Below, one piece after another: positions 47,501 through 52,582 of a stretch of DNA of 64,000 nucleotides. The stretch is from Planctomycetales bacterium ZRK34. Lineage in GTDB: Bacteria > Planctomycetota > Phycisphaerae > Phycisphaerales > Zrk34. Every line of letters starts with the position of its first letter. Within the stretch, counting starts at the first letter, position 1. The position numbers were made by a program, and so were the translations under genes. The notes under the pieces were generated by a model, which was not told the origin of the DNA, searched no databases, and saw only the letters and a list, made by a program, of their open reading frames with translations. The stretch is taken from NCBI GenBank assembly GCA_014873095.1, contig CP050848.1, forward strand, positions 4,523,850 through 4,587,849. The letters run 5' to 3'.

Positions 47501-50500
47501 TCGGCTCAAGGGTTTGGAAGATGCATCAGGCAATTCCGCTGATTTTAGCTACACCCTCGATGGCGAGACCTTCGATCTGCCTGGCGGCACGACCGTCGAA
47601 CAGGTCAAGGATGCCAATGACATCCCCACCGAGGTCGTGCGCGACGCATCCGGCAATGTCGTCCGCTCTATTCAGCAGATCGATGACCCGGCGACGACAA
47701 CTGGCGTCGAGTACCTCGTCTCCGTCTTTGAATACGACAGCAACAACAATCAGACCGTCGTCTGGCAACCGTTTACAGTGGCTGAAACCGCCAGCGGGGG
47801 CAATCTGCGTTTCACCGCTAAGCCGGTGGATTATTCCTCTGGGTCGACGCAGACTGTCTACGACAGCCTCGGCAATCCCACGCGCACCACGGACGCTTTG
47901 GGCAACGTCACAACATTCGCCTACGACAAGTACGGCAATCCGACGGTCATCGTCGATCCGCTCGGCAACGTGACGCGCAACGCCTACGACTCAAGCGGTC
48001 GCTTGACCCGAACAACCGACGCCGAAGGCAACATCACTGCCTATGTGTACGATTCCAATGGCAATCTGCAGTCGATCACGCAGTACGATGATGACGACAA
48101 CGAGATCACGCCGTCTGACTTCGCCTACGCCAATGGCCGTCTGATTCAGACCACCGACCTGAACGGCGTATCACGTTACTTTGCTTACGATGCGGCCGGC
48201 AACCAGACGCACAGTTGGTCCGTCAACGACGGCAAAACCCTCGTCAGCGTTACCGAATATGACGAAGAAGGGCGCGTCACAGTCAGTTCGCAGTTCACGC
48301 TGAATTCTGCTTACACGGGGACGACTGAAGATCGTGATGACTTGATGGCCGCTCTGGCGACTGCGACGCCCGATTGGCAGACTTCGACCGACTACGATCT
48401 GGCCGGTCGCGTCATCACCACCACGGATCGCTTCGGCAGCCAGACATTCACCCGATACGATTCACGCAGCAATGTCGTCGAAACACGCACTCAAACCGTC
48501 GAGTCGGGCAACGCCCGCTTCATCGTGACGCGCACCGCCTATGACGACAACGGCCGGGTCATTGCGTCCAGCGATCCGTTCCTCACCGACCTCGCTGGCA
48601 ATCTCATCACCCTCACAGCCGACCTGCGCCTGACGCAGACGGTTTACGACGACCTGGGTCGCGTGACCCAGACGCTCCGTGTCCAGGGTGCTGAAATCAC
48701 CCTCGCCGAAGATTCAACTCACACCGGCGCCGGTCTGTACACGACCAGCTACACCCCTGTGGTCGCGAGCGATCCATCGGTTTCCACCTACTCAGAAACC
48801 TTCTACGACACTTCCGGCCGCGTCGATCACACCATCAACTACAACCTCGCCTCCGATGCCAACGACGACGTCCGCACCGACTACTACTACGACGCCGCCG
48901 GCCGCCAGATCGCCGTGCTCGGCGCTGTCGTCACCGTTGCCGGTCTGGGGCAGATTCGTACGCTTTCAACGACCGAATACGACGCCGCAGGTCGACAAGC
49001 CATTTCGACCACCGGCATCGCGGTTCTGGACACGATCCCCAGCTTCGCCGCGCATCCTGAACTGACCAATCTTCAGATCGCCACATACCTCGACACCTCC
49101 GTCGCCCGCTCTGTCGCTTACGTCTACGACGCCCTCGGCCGCGTCACGCAAACCACTGCCCAGGGCAACACCCCAGACGATGCCAGCGATGATCTGTCCA
49201 CCCAGACGATCTACGACGCCCTCGGTCGCCGCGTCGCCGAGATCGACTCCCTCGGCCGCCGCACCGACTACGAATACGACGCCGCCGGCCGACTCATCAG
49301 CGTCACACTCCCCGCCATCGATCCCGACGGCTCGATCACCGGAACCATCGACGATACACGCCCCGTCTACCAATACGCCTACGATGCCAACGGCAACCAG
49401 ATCTCGATCACCGATCCCCTGAGCCATGTCACCGACTTTGCCTACGATTATCTGAATCGGCAGCAGACCCGCACGCTGCCAATCGGTGTCGAAACCACCG
49501 GTGATCCCGACGACTTCATCGAGTCGATGCACTATGACGACACGCCGATCGCCACCGTGCAGGCCGGCTCCACCCCCGAATCCAGCGTCGCCGGCGGCCA
49601 GCTCGAATACGCCGTCGACTTCGAAGGCCGCGTCACCGCCTATCGCTACGACAACACCACAACCAGCGGCGGACGCCTCGTCGGCAAATATTACTACGGC
49701 ACCGAATCCGCCTACCTCGCCGACCGCGATGACAACGGCGTTCTCGGCGATGCCGATCGCACCATCACCTACACCTACGACGCCTTCGGCCGACAGAAGA
49801 CCATCACCGACGATGAGCACGGCGTCACCAGTTATGAATACGACGCCGAAGGCCGCCTCACCCAGACCGACTCCCCCGAAGGCATCCTCAACTACGAATA
49901 CGACGCCCTCGGCCGCCTCACACGCACCTTCACCAGCAAGACCGCAGCCGGCGCCGACGCCGTCACCGACACACGCTACAGCTACGATGCCCTCGGCCGT
50001 CTGTCCTCCGTTGAAATGGTCGAGCGCAACGACGCCCCAGTCACCGGCGAAATCACCACCTACGCCTACGACGCCTCGGGCGCTGAGAATTACGAACACA
50101 ACACCGCCACCGGCGTGACGATGAACGTCAGCTACGACAGCCAGGGCCGCGCCATTGAGTTGAACCATTTCCAGGACGCCGACGCCGACGGCACACAAGA
50201 CGCCGGTGAAAACACTGTGGCGAAATTCACCTACACCTACGATGCCGCGGGCAACCGTACGTCCGCCGTCGAACTCTTCGACGTTGATGCCGACGGCGCC
50301 ATCGATCACCAGCAGAAATTCAACTGGACCTACGACGGCCTCAATCGTCTGCGTGTTGAAACCTTCGACAACGGCAACGATGCCGTGGCGAATGCCGGCG
50401 ACTATGTCACCCGTTACACTTTCGACCTCGCTTCCAACCGCACCTGGACGCAGAGAGATGTCGGTAATTACGACGACAGCAATTTTGTCGCTGATCAGAC

Positions 50501-51995
50501 AGTCGAATACGCCTACGACGCTAACGACCGCCTGCTCAGTGAGACTAAGATAGACGGCTCCGACACGGTGATCCAATACACCGAGTATGCCTACGACGGT
50601 ACGACGCAGACTGAGAAGGCCGTCTACACCGATGCGTCCAAGACGACGCTGACCAGCCGCACCGTCAACACGTACAACGAGATGGGCCGCCTGTCGAAGA
50701 TCGAACTCGACAACGACGGTGACGGCAATTTCGATTCAACCATCGAATACGCCTACGACGCCGACGGCCTGCGCATCTCCACCACGACCGACGGCGTCAC
50801 GACCCTGCACCTGTTCGACAAGTCCAACTTCACCGGCCACGCGCAGGTGATCGAAGAGGGCGTCGACGACAACGCCGACGGCCGTCTCCAGGCCGGTGAA
50901 ATCGACAAGACCTTCACACTGGGCAGCGATGTGATCGCCCAGATGGCCGCCAATGAGTTGTTGATCTTCCTCTACGATATCCACGGCTCGACCCGCGCCG
51001 TGCTCGACTCAGCCGGAACCATCAAGAACGACACACAGGGCGGCAATGGCGTGCAGGCCTTCACCTATGACGCCTACGGCAATCTGTTGGCCACCGGCTT
51101 CGGCGCCGCCACCCAAGCCAGCGCCCTGACAAGCCTGCTCTACTCCGGCGAATTCACCAACGCCGTCACCGGCCAGCAATACCTCCGTGCCCGCTTCTAC
51201 GACCCAAGCACCGGCCGCTTCAACCGCCTCGACCCTTACGCCGGCAACACCAGTGATCCGCTGAGCCTGCATAAGTATGCTTACGTTCATGGCAATCCCA
51301 TCATGGGGATCGATCCAAGCGGCCGGTACAATCTCGTTATACAGTTGGGCGTATCTTTCATTCAAGGAATTCTAAGATATGGGCTAGATTTGTCTGCCAG
51401 AGTCACACCTGCAACATACGTGGCACTGGTCCAATTGAATTTTATTGCACTTCGTGCTTATCAAATCATTCCAGCAGTCTTGAATGGTTTGCTTATCGGT
51501 TCAGTCGTTTTGGATGTCGGTTTCACCATGATTGACAAACTTACGGCCAATAGGATTCCAATTAACGAAGCAGCAGTTGGCCCATTAAGACCCGGCGAAG
51601 TTACTGCCGTCGTTCGAGGGCGAATGGTCGAAGAGATAGCTGGTGCTAATATTCGTGGAAGTTTTAGAGGCATCGATGATTTTAGGCAAGGTGTTGCAAC
51701 TCAGATAAAATCATACTTCTATGACGATAGATCTAGACTTCTCTATGAGATTGAAAAGGACCTTAAGGCACTCAGCGAGAGCACATCGACTACATTAAAA
51801 GGGAAAACATACGACGGACAATCTCTTATTATTAGTCCAAGTCAAATCCAAGCTCGTCAATTGCTAGTCGCATTGCCTGAGAATACTAGAATGTTCAGGG
51901 ATAGCGCTTTCATTTCCGGGTTGCGTGCACTCTCTAACCAGTACAGAACTGCGATTCGTCCAACAATCGTGAGATTTTGGACGGTGCGACGCTAG
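29526..51995 (+). CDS. Giant LEPR-XLL surface protein with RHS barrel and C-terminal toxin (7,489 aa)
   Basis: One uninterrupted frame. Order by approximate residue: basic N-terminus without a classical signal peptide; LEPR-XLL motif 68-76; SdrD/CnaB-like domain 77-175; PKD domains to 355; three beta-helix-like repeats with a 219-residue period (465-1020); PKD; cadherin-like domain containing two PEP-CTERM-type ectodomain modules (1470-2000); first half of a VWA domain (2194-2255); about 1,780 residues of PPC-like repeats; second half of the VWA (about 4035-4210); about fifteen cadherin/Ig-like domains to 5640; RHS/YD barrel 5650-7268; variable toxin tail 7270-7489. AGGGG lies six bases before the ATG. 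It is probably exported to the surface to deliver the tail into competitors. Confidence 0.92.
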   Translation: MPRWIKMLSRWARLHLQAERMRNHAQYLSPLIRLWARTRVAIRAFQSRIHRHAADRGNADSPARFEPLEPRVLLSASLLGNVYGDIDRDGVLGTGETGRQAVTVFLDANANGVLDTGETSTATDSSGDYAFADIADGTHQVVVEAPIDWSATVPNDLTQSVTVDGTDVTGINFGLVPDVTAGGSGSVDEGSTYTLNLSAPALAPTQWTIDWGDGSTTQTVTGSPNSVGHTYSDNGAYTVLATVTDATLGDIDAPSHLVSVSNVAPTVSISGDASADVNTLASFASSVSDPGTEDTASYLWAVTKDGQAYDLTGVTTDQSSFSFTPDSAGHYVVELTVTDSDNADSVATADLTVVNVVTWTNASGGDWGTASNWSTGVLPTLNDRVVIDLASPATITHSTGNTQIFSLISNADIQMTGGTLDVADTIQVSADFQLAGGTITNARILAGTSGEGLSVTGIAYLNQVILDADLTIPDGKTLYVASGLELNGTLSVGDGTSSSDRSLQFNGNQTLSGAGEVVMLEQGAWVRINGGTLTIDAGMTLRGRGTVRELGIGNLVNNGAIIADVSGTLIIRPDEFTNNGTIQAPTGTLRIYNDWSGTGSVQVSGGKLEVRGSYDTTGLNQISKTSGDVELYDTLNNTGQTFTLDASTGSWMLCDMMIQGGAIETLDGTQLLFSGNFVTLNGVTLNTDLTIPDDKIMYVANGLVLNGTLSVGDGTHSDPSTLRFNGDQTLSGTGEVVMVEQDARLWINESTLTIGAGVTLRGRGDVEDIGTGNLVNNGAIIADVSGTLTIRPDEFTNNATVQTPTGTLRIYNSWSGTGSVQVNGGKLEVRGSYDTTGLNQISKTSGDVELYDTLNNTGQTLTLDASTGSWMLYDMMIQGGAVEMLDGTQFLFSGNFVTFNGVTLNTDLTIPDDKTLYVTNGLVLNSTLFVGDGTHSDPPVLRFNGDQTLSGTGEVVMVEQDARLWLYEGTLTIDTGVTLRGRGLVKDIGTGYLVNNGAIIADVSGTLTINPDGFTNNGTVLVAGGTLVLDGVTLSASLTPVSGSTTTEEGTSYSISLSATDLGNTSWEVDWGDGSTDQGLSPASTIAHTYADQGAYALTATVTDPSLGDFGILEVEIDVQNVAPSVSISGPSTCDAYDHLTFEATAVDPAGVNDPLTYLWSVTKDGQAVDLTGMTVDELTFDFTPVTDGDYVIAFSASDDDGGVGVTTSNLTVQSYQWTPLSVIDPSGQAYATPQFNELTDVTSVFDLTYHSTSFNPETRELQVSVSLAKLGVQGLHDTILLSVSGIDNPQIVWANSDGELPLIPGVVDEHGLQYVDISWLLDAEESGLIEQDADTGEFLLKFYVPQGVSEQFDFDITLYGQLNHAPEFVTTPPDQVRAGNVYVYDAEAEDPDGDEVTYGLLADDGSVVTSMTLEGGELTIDPQTGVVTWNTDTGSTNVDPGVYNFTIVAQDHYQPPAPADPTGVIDVIRSAFGVPGSSTILPSNLLLKYFNRDMGTVYDFDNVGDTYTYGTGGADDIDNPGNLAGGSGSLTQTSGSEVSNATGSRIIDGHVEDMWGIGNVTTIDVGDNGVVDWVSGADTGSGAEYITIMFYGGYNTSTTLLAGEIQDTQTANVHMDIYVTTTNPAENGLAINGSSDRTGDSSYNGITDGTLILSLLSDSFNSLYQASSGTSGSSGYFSVTGGSMAEAFDTNTYDGSDFFVQFTTAPRTPSGANDWLLSSNDPARAYVVEPPESTIVFDDYIAPNLDSSIKFKTTGRAMETLYDFSNGSTYEDTGDPANINDINNPSNIAQQAPGAMDTGTDGLEDYWGIAKVVTFYMPGYSSSLTWHDGLGDRELTIFVYNAVDFYTTSGDFYTQTSSAGMIVDIYESDTLGDDRSDFSLGSSGRTGMSSYDTITDGELVLRLQSEAGHINTAPGGLETEFYTRYYPTSTGIAGAGHGYFSVIGGAWAEAFDTDTYAPLDSSYNTADTLFAFTTDSSTTEWTISTDDPIFGYVASPSEPASASLASYQLVQVEVVDDTENRPPQFTTVPITYAYAGVEYVYEARAEDPDHDLLSYYAVGDYEDPLGGGPIHLDGDPDYQDGDKFDSEQYTGRLTWTPDESLIGHTVTITFTVSDGHGGEDVQVYDVLVLADPANQPPVITSEPGTDHSTANEPGTATGDVSPSIVELVLAPGEDATEQVLFTAPSSTGVGATADIVLVVDESGSMSDSQDWLTDMVLDLEQQLEARGITGNRYALVGFGTTGDPYTPPHLVTEDQPYRVRLFGPSNELLASFEIDGPEDIENVLLPSSGQYTVVVDLIDADQGLDTDFEVSVEPETAVMVEGLGVTLSGQLDGTQTVQHQFSVPTGRRVYFDAQYGSSSSVQLTLTGPSGQDVHSWSGSSDYGPVALQEPGQYTLTLTGTGDYEIDLIDLESAAGQMDLDASASPVTGSISAGETRWYAFDGTVGQAVYWDVFDTHSTPSSVVAKLYEPNTKGENLIDTAIATWSYKNEGDPHVLEKSGRYYIQLTTTSTSSTTYKARLTDLSTGTLATPTDVFTDQLTTSLEDHIYRFDVAEGDRIGLSWSQSGPDSVIARLYNPAGEIVSGVSTLTASTDGAAVDASMSGRYTLVLRPNSNSPAYPIDYTLSVGTAPTNLASMSLGDTKLGTVGEVGERDIYTFTLTDDTRVLFDSFTDNPDIRWTLRNASGDLDDLDNLQFRSDDNNKVLELGAGDYELVVFGDGDSTGNYSFRLLDLSSASALTLGQDEDPTLSNEKVLYQFEGSAGDEVFFDSQPTGISGDWYLLNPYGDQVATRSLGSDSTSTITLQMGGTYTLLLAGDAGNAVQTPYTFALMPVVETTTSLSLGDTKSGAVGEVGERYIYTFTLTDDTRVLFDSFTDNPDIRWTLRNASGDLDDLDNQPFSSDDNEDVLELGAGDYELVVFGDGDSTGNYSFRLLDLSSASALTLGQAVALNEQTEYLLNKKILYQFEGSAGDEVFFDSQTTGISGDWYLLNPYGDQVATSTLTNDSTDTITLKVGGTYTLLLAGDADNADLDPYTFALMPVVETTISLVLGDTKSSAVGEVGERDIYTFTLTDDTRVLFDSFTNSLDMRWTLRNASGDLDNLDDLQFRSDDNNKVLEFGAGDYELVVFGDGDSTGNYSFRLLDLSSASALTLGLDEDLSMSNEKVLYQFEGAAGASMYFNSQSTGVNGDWYLLDPYGDQVAGGYLSSSATSTFTLDVGGTYTLILAGDVDDTQADTYTFQIGVSSTPTLTPLQGAQPLSIGATVDASISVSGEQDGYTFTLSGDTRVLFDSLTNDPYMRWTLRNASGDLTGLVNQRFSTDVNNNVMELGAGDYELVVFGYGTATGDYSFRLLDLSSASALTVGQPVTLNEQTEFLQNKKVLYQFEGSAGDELYFDSQTTNFGGYWYLLDPYGDQVTNATKYLSSDSPDIFTLDVGGTYTLILAGNPGNADLDPYTFALMPAVETTASLTLGDTKGGLIDDVAERHVYTFTLADDTRVLFDSFTYNSDIRWTLRSASGDLSGLVDQPFASDVNNKVLELGAGDYELVVFGDEDSTGNYSFRLLDLSSASALTLGQAETLNEQTEFLQNKKVLYQFEGSAGDELYFDSQTTSVDGNWYLLNPYGDQIAASDLGNNSSIALEQGGTYTLILAGDADNTTETPYTFTLVPVVETVAALALGDTVPLTTLNHTVERHVYTFTLTDDTRVLFDALTNHSSSLKWQLRNASGELSGEMSFSSDDAEDVLELGAGDYELVVFGIYETSSSYSFRLLDMSSTSALTLGQEVTLNEQTEYLQNKKVLYQFEGSAGDELYFDSRTTGVYGDWYLLDPYGDRVDGGSGSLTVDSTGTFTLDTDGTYTLLLAGDAGNTAQTLYTFVLMTVVETTASLTLGDIINGSLSSPAERDIYEFTGAAGQQLYFDGISRTEDSIEVSLLMPNGTAHDELDSIALDADTSGPLTLLYDGIYRLTISAYRDGVGDYTFRLSDVALSETVSTVDLTPVQLASQSHTAIFHIDATQGQSLKFGPDATELVWKTASETSSATGVLTQGGGFEDGYAGIFYALSNFEFRADASINYILVTDEDRDYQAETNLDRQDLVSAIDAQGAILTSIIKGSFSSDSGSTGLLGVDSDATVYIEDGAGGYFTSTGGVWTGQSEDLPATLPGHGSIYENTYHDYVIPAWNTGGAAWDINLLDDNDPDIISSFTHAFVDLFTDTVEEQFSVDVIASDPSVTIDNLTGLITGLGSGEQAAFDIKFHGQLMPQSFDLQFVRSDDHSIVLGTIPIRIDSGYLYDVDAVDPDGDVLTYSLVGDDHGATIDSTSGFLVWNPQSNGDYEFTVMVDDGHGGQDVQTWTVHVTDVNTGNSAPQLLSSPPTVAEVGKAYAYQIIAEDADNDTMWYQLVDNPPAGMSIDPFSGLLTWTPDAGQVGSVDVHVQVIDGRSGSADQTFSIDVSAQPRPNTTPFIYSAPATSTVAEQPYVYHIQAFDPDGDALTYDLVFGPDGMAVDATTGQLVWTPGSDQVGAHTVMVAVADSHGAKDVQVFELTAISLNRAPTIISTPDDANFTGNAWQYRVQATDVNGDTLTYRVVDDGGAGAAFSTTPGDENLLVIDSLVDGDYVIKIAVEDGRGGSDTQQFSVTFNNNKPPVFGNTPTTVYSLDDPAGEYTFMPNVTDPDNDTVTLSLDAASKARGMVLDSNDPNTTLRWTPSIAGDYAVRITAQDSAGNARTLSYTLRVVDPEAPNEPPVITSTATGPAVVDRTWSYLVTTDDPNGDSVNITLGAFTDAHGNDLSSQVTQDGSTPGRLLIQWTPVAGVDGPIHIEIQAADAESTVTQSFDLPVLDNAPPVVGNPRYAYAEVGSAYSHDFDISDPNSGDTLEYAIISGGQTGMDFAAGVFTWNNPVLPAEGNTYDIELRVTDSAGASVNITMALAVYDTSVNVLPTILSKDPNTDVAYARTRIAVGQVFQHQVAAEDANGDTITYDLVGAPAGMSIDSRGLITWMPTADDLDTLNNYADKTYNFTATVSDDGGTVIGDTATFSLTVTRESINNAPMITSTAGAAVMLGGTYYYQAQASDADGDPVAWALAGGPQGAQIDAETGLLVWKPTVDQLGSHALTIQVLDSYGAGQTQTFTVEVRATNLPPQLSFSAPTHAYAGQTDYTFDVSAIDPDGGAVSLVVSAVDSQDVTATWLDSVVDNADGTWTVSSSSVGAAETYTVTLTATDSAGRTDSQSFTLNVSSTSVNQPPQLVDIDRTPGPDPYDPDSGSIFVLPVAVGELYTYTIQMYDPNGDTLSFSLDTGTTLVEDTVNIANPTSGQVSLEANGNALAVRWRPSSAQAGHNYVIVVKAQDAEYSMSLPISAVVRANVAPTVEVLDDVDAVVGGQVRVQVEASDANGDSLTYALADGVDAVPAGMLIDSETGLISWSPAEADLDLGQPATYTVDVVVSDTYGASTTRSLTVNVAEDVTLPTVAVITNNSAPLVGETVTLTVTATDAAGVAARWITINDVQYTLNSNGQVQYTVADSAIVVQGFARDVNGNEGSSNVLTITPYTLSEAPTLSITGPTQDVAVKQYTEITGVIDDDFLNNETVYYRALLIRVSTGTTLLLGEGSTTLRVDGQIGIGVDPTLVDGGSYILRLQASNASDLDNPGQAPVRQLDTRIEIDADVPKIGNFALSFTDLSTSVSGIPIVITRSYDTADAQTHGDFGYGWTLDIATGSLEVSNLGYDASDTNWLYGSSAQPYQYGTRLEFTLPGGQTMGFTAVPNIYGNGGLADGILGAAGIYTVAFQPDADTLGTKLEFTDGSNLILEDSLADAFGLERGTFIDTVQVTDGGTALYTLEGRSFNPVDQGWDFRLTTRDGTEYIYDSGTGRLLKITDRQGNKLDFSNNASGEVITSRDNTGLVLGKIQIERDSRHRVVSITDLQDADNGSITYTYDTDGNLESVTDRSGRTTTYGYNLYQLDENDIHITNLPDHYLTQIHDANDVKTLQAVFYAEDEQDATLRGRLKGLEDASGNSADFSYTLDGETFDLPGGTTVEQVKDANDIPTEVVRDASGNVVRSIQQIDDPATTTGVEYLVSVFEYDSNNNQTVVWQPFTVAETASGGNLRFTAKPVDYSSGSTQTVYDSLGNPTRTTDALGNVTTFAYDKYGNPTVIVDPLGNVTRNAYDSSGRLTRTTDAEGNITAYVYDSNGNLQSITQYDDDDNEITPSDFAYANGRLIQTTDLNGVSRYFAYDAAGNQTHSWSVNDGKTLVSVTEYDEEGRVTVSSQFTLNSAYTGTTEDRDDLMAALATATPDWQTSTDYDLAGRVITTTDRFGSQTFTRYDSRSNVVETRTQTVESGNARFIVTRTAYDDNGRVIASSDPFLTDLAGNLITLTADLRLTQTVYDDLGRVTQTLRVQGAEITLAEDSTHTGAGLYTTSYTPVVASDPSVSTYSETFYDTSGRVDHTINYNLASDANDDVRTDYYYDAAGRQIAVLGAVVTVAGLGQIRTLSTTEYDAAGRQAISTTGIAVLDTIPSFAAHPELTNLQIATYLDTSVARSVAYVYDALGRVTQTTAQGNTPDDASDDLSTQTIYDALGRRVAEIDSLGRRTDYEYDAAGRLISVTLPAIDPDGSITGTIDDTRPVYQYAYDANGNQISITDPLSHVTDFAYDYLNRQQTRTLPIGVETTGDPDDFIESMHYDDTPIATVQAGSTPESSVAGGQLEYAVDFEGRVTAYRYDNTTTSGGRLVGKYYYGTESAYLADRDDNGVLGDADRTITYTYDAFGRQKTITDDEHGVTSYEYDAEGRLTQTDSPEGILNYEYDALGRLTRTFTSKTAAGADAVTDTRYSYDALGRLSSVEMVERNDAPVTGEITTYAYDASGAENYEHNTATGVTMNVSYDSQGRAIELNHFQDADADGTQDAGENTVAKFTYTYDAAGNRTSAVELFDVDADGAIDHQQKFNWTYDGLNRLRVETFDNGNDAVANAGDYVTRYTFDLASNRTWTQRDVGNYDDSNFVADQTVEYAYDANDRLLSETKIDGSDTVIQYTEYAYDGTTQTEKAVYTDASKTTLTSRTVNTYNEMGRLSKIELDNDGDGNFDSTIEYAYDADGLRISTTTDGVTTLHLFDKSNFTGHAQVIEEGVDDNADGRLQAGEIDKTFTLGSDVIAQMAANELLIFLYDIHGSTRAVLDSAGTIKNDTQGGNGVQAFTYDAYGNLLATGFGAATQASALTSLLYSGEFTNAVTGQQYLRARFYDPSTGRFNRLDPYAGNTSDPLSLHKYAYVHGNPIMGIDPSGRYNLVIQLGVSFIQGILRYGLDLSARVTPATYVALVQLNFIALRAYQIIPAVLNGLLIGSVVLDVGFTMIDKLTANRIPINEAAVGPLRPGEVTAVVRGRMVEEIAGANIRGSFRGIDDFRQGVATQIKSYFYDDRSRLLYEIEKDLKALSESTSTTLKGKTYDGQSLIISPSQIQARQLLVALPENTRMFRDSAFISGLRALSNQYRTAIRPTIVRFWTVRR
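29727..29753 (+). other. LEPR-XLL motif coding segment
   Basis: Encodes LEPRVLLSA at residues 68-76 of the giant protein. This motif marks the N-termini of very large repetitive proteins in planctomycetes and some proteobacteria and is thought to be a sorting or processing signal. Here it precedes the first extracellular-type domain directly. Confidence 0.85.
30915..32600 (+). repeat. Tandem repeats with exact 657-bp period inside the giant gene
   Basis: The anchor GACCTGACGATTCC occurs at 30930, 31587 and 32244, spacing 657 bases (219 residues) each time. The units encode strands such as LTIPDDKTLYV, LRFNGDQTLSGTGEVVMVEQ and VNNGAIIADVSGTLTI, suggesting beta-helix. The third unit is incomplete. 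High nucleotide identity implies recent duplication or homogenisation. Confidence 0.85.
33930..35530 (+). other. Two PEP-CTERM-type ectodomain modules within a cadherin-like domain
   Basis: Two diverged modules share LLLKYFNRDMGTVYDFDN / KFKTTGRAMETLYDFSN starts, a central DxWGI(G/A)xV segment, RTGxSSYxxITDG and a GYFSV(T/I)GG end. Similar modules are typical of planctomycete PEP-CTERM proteins. They interrupt a cadherin-like domain whose last strand (SYQLVQVEVVDDTENR) follows them. Confidence 0.6.
36105..42160 (+). other. VWA domain interrupted by PPC-repeat insertion
   Basis: The first VWA half (ADIVLVVDESGSMSDSQDW to NRYALVGFG, with MIDAS DxSxS) is at 36105-36290. The second half (GGGFEDGYAGIFYALSNFEF, then NYILVTDEDRDY, later AWDINLLDD) is at about 41630-42160. 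The 5.3 kb between them encodes PPC-like repeats. The two halves together make one complete VWA of the type seen uninterrupted in related giant proteins. Confidence 0.6.
37430..41170 (+). repeat. Six tandem PPC-type repeats of 609-630 bp
   Basis: The anchor encoding YELVVFG recurs at 37661, 38270, 38894, 39524, 40154 and 40772. Each unit (about 203-210 residues) contains two PPC-like halves: one with YTFTLTDDTRVLFDS and one with KKVLYQFEGSAGDE and GGTYTLLLAGDA. Stretches of more than 60 bases are nearly identical between units, indicating recent amplification or gene conversion. Assembly across this block deserves caution. Confidence 0.88.
46480..51330 (+). other. RHS/YD-repeat barrel region of the giant gene
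   Basis: The region starts with VSGIPIVITRSYDTAD and continues with dozens of YD repeats (YDALGR, YDAAGR, YEYDAEGRL). It ends with the RHS core QQYLRARFYDPSTGRFNRLD and HKYAYVHGNPIMGIDPSG. RHS barrels encapsulate and release C-terminal toxins. The IMGIDPSG boundary separates the conserved core from the variable tail. Confidence 0.92.
51331..51995 (+). other. C-terminal toxin tip 1, probable restriction-endonuclease-fold nuclease
   Basis: The last 220 residues follow IMGIDPSG. They are encoded by visibly more AT-rich DNA than the core and start with hydrophobic helices. The distal part contains GRMVEEIAGANIRGSFRGID, then TQIKS, an E...D...QxK arrangement seen in CdiA-CT nucleases of the restriction-endonuclease-like superfamily. 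Nuclease activity is inferred. Confidence 0.55.
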
Positions 51996-52038
51996 GTAAT
52001 GACTATGCCTATGAAACTCAGCTATAATCCATCTATGG

Positions 52039-52503
52039 ATGGTACGGGATATGGATCCAATGATTGATCAATTATACAGGAGCGACACTCCGATGTTTGC
52101 AGAAGTTGGTGTGTATATGAATCGGGCTGATCACAAATACTTCTTGCAATTGCACGCGCCACATCCAGAGCACGGTCATAGTGTGGCAACCGATTTGTTT
52201 ATTTGTGTAGACGAGGATCATATGCGGAATCAAGGCATTAATCTTGTTCTTGACAGTTTGTCGGAACGACCAGAACTTGAAGGGCTGATACATTGGCCGT
52301 TTAGTGAAGAAGTTTCAAGAAATCCTAATGCATTTCATAAGCAATACGCTTACGTGTTAGTATGGTCAGAGAGCTCTGAGAGGTTGTCCCTGTCTCCGAT
52401 GGGAGCCGCAGCGGGAGACCCGCGTGAAATAGCAATAGATTTACCTTGTGAGCCCGATAAATTTTTCAAGTTATTGTATGATTCGTTAGTTCGCGATGTT
52501 TAG
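52039..52503 (+). CDS. Candidate immunity protein 1
   Basis: The gene starts within 45-100 bases of the giant gene's stop. It is 154 residues from ATG 52039, or 136 from ATG 52093, which has AGGAG ten bases upstream and looks better placed. It is AT-rich like the toxin tail, acidic, soluble, and has no known family. A small gene immediately after an RHS toxin tip is the usual position of the cognate immunity gene. An IS-end remnant begins 16 bases after its stop. Confidence 0.65.
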   Translation: MVRDMDPMIDQLYRSDTPMFAEVGVYMNRADHKYFLQLHAPHPEHGHSVATDLFICVDEDHMRNQGINLVLDSLSERPELEGLIHWPFSEEVSRNPNAFHKQYAYVLVWSESSERLSLSPMGAAAGDPREIAIDLPCEPDKFFKLLYDSLVRDV

Positions 52504-52518
52504 AGATATCCGTGCTGT

Positions 52519-52570
52519 CGCGTTGTTCAATATGATTGACGCATGATAAGATCGAGTCCGTAGCTCTTTG
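52519..52570 (+). repeat. Solo IS end remnant
   Basis: These 52 bases match the left end of the IS at 54901-54952 with three differences (shared core GATTGACGCATGATAAGATC). No transposase follows; the sequence changes at once into an orphan RHS core. It marks the junction between tip cassettes 1 and 2. Confidence 0.85.
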
Positions 52571-52582
52571 AAAACCGAATAG

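Noticed and set aside
48966..50576. 536-codon minus-strand frame within the RHS region
   Set aside because: It is antisense to YD repeats; the valine/glycine-rich repeats (GVVGVG) are a reverse-strand shadow of GC-rich YDAxGR codons, with no start signals.
52039..52060. Choice of the first ATG as certain start of immunity gene 1
   Set aside because: ATG 52093 has the better ribosome-binding site, so the longest frame is not taken as settled.
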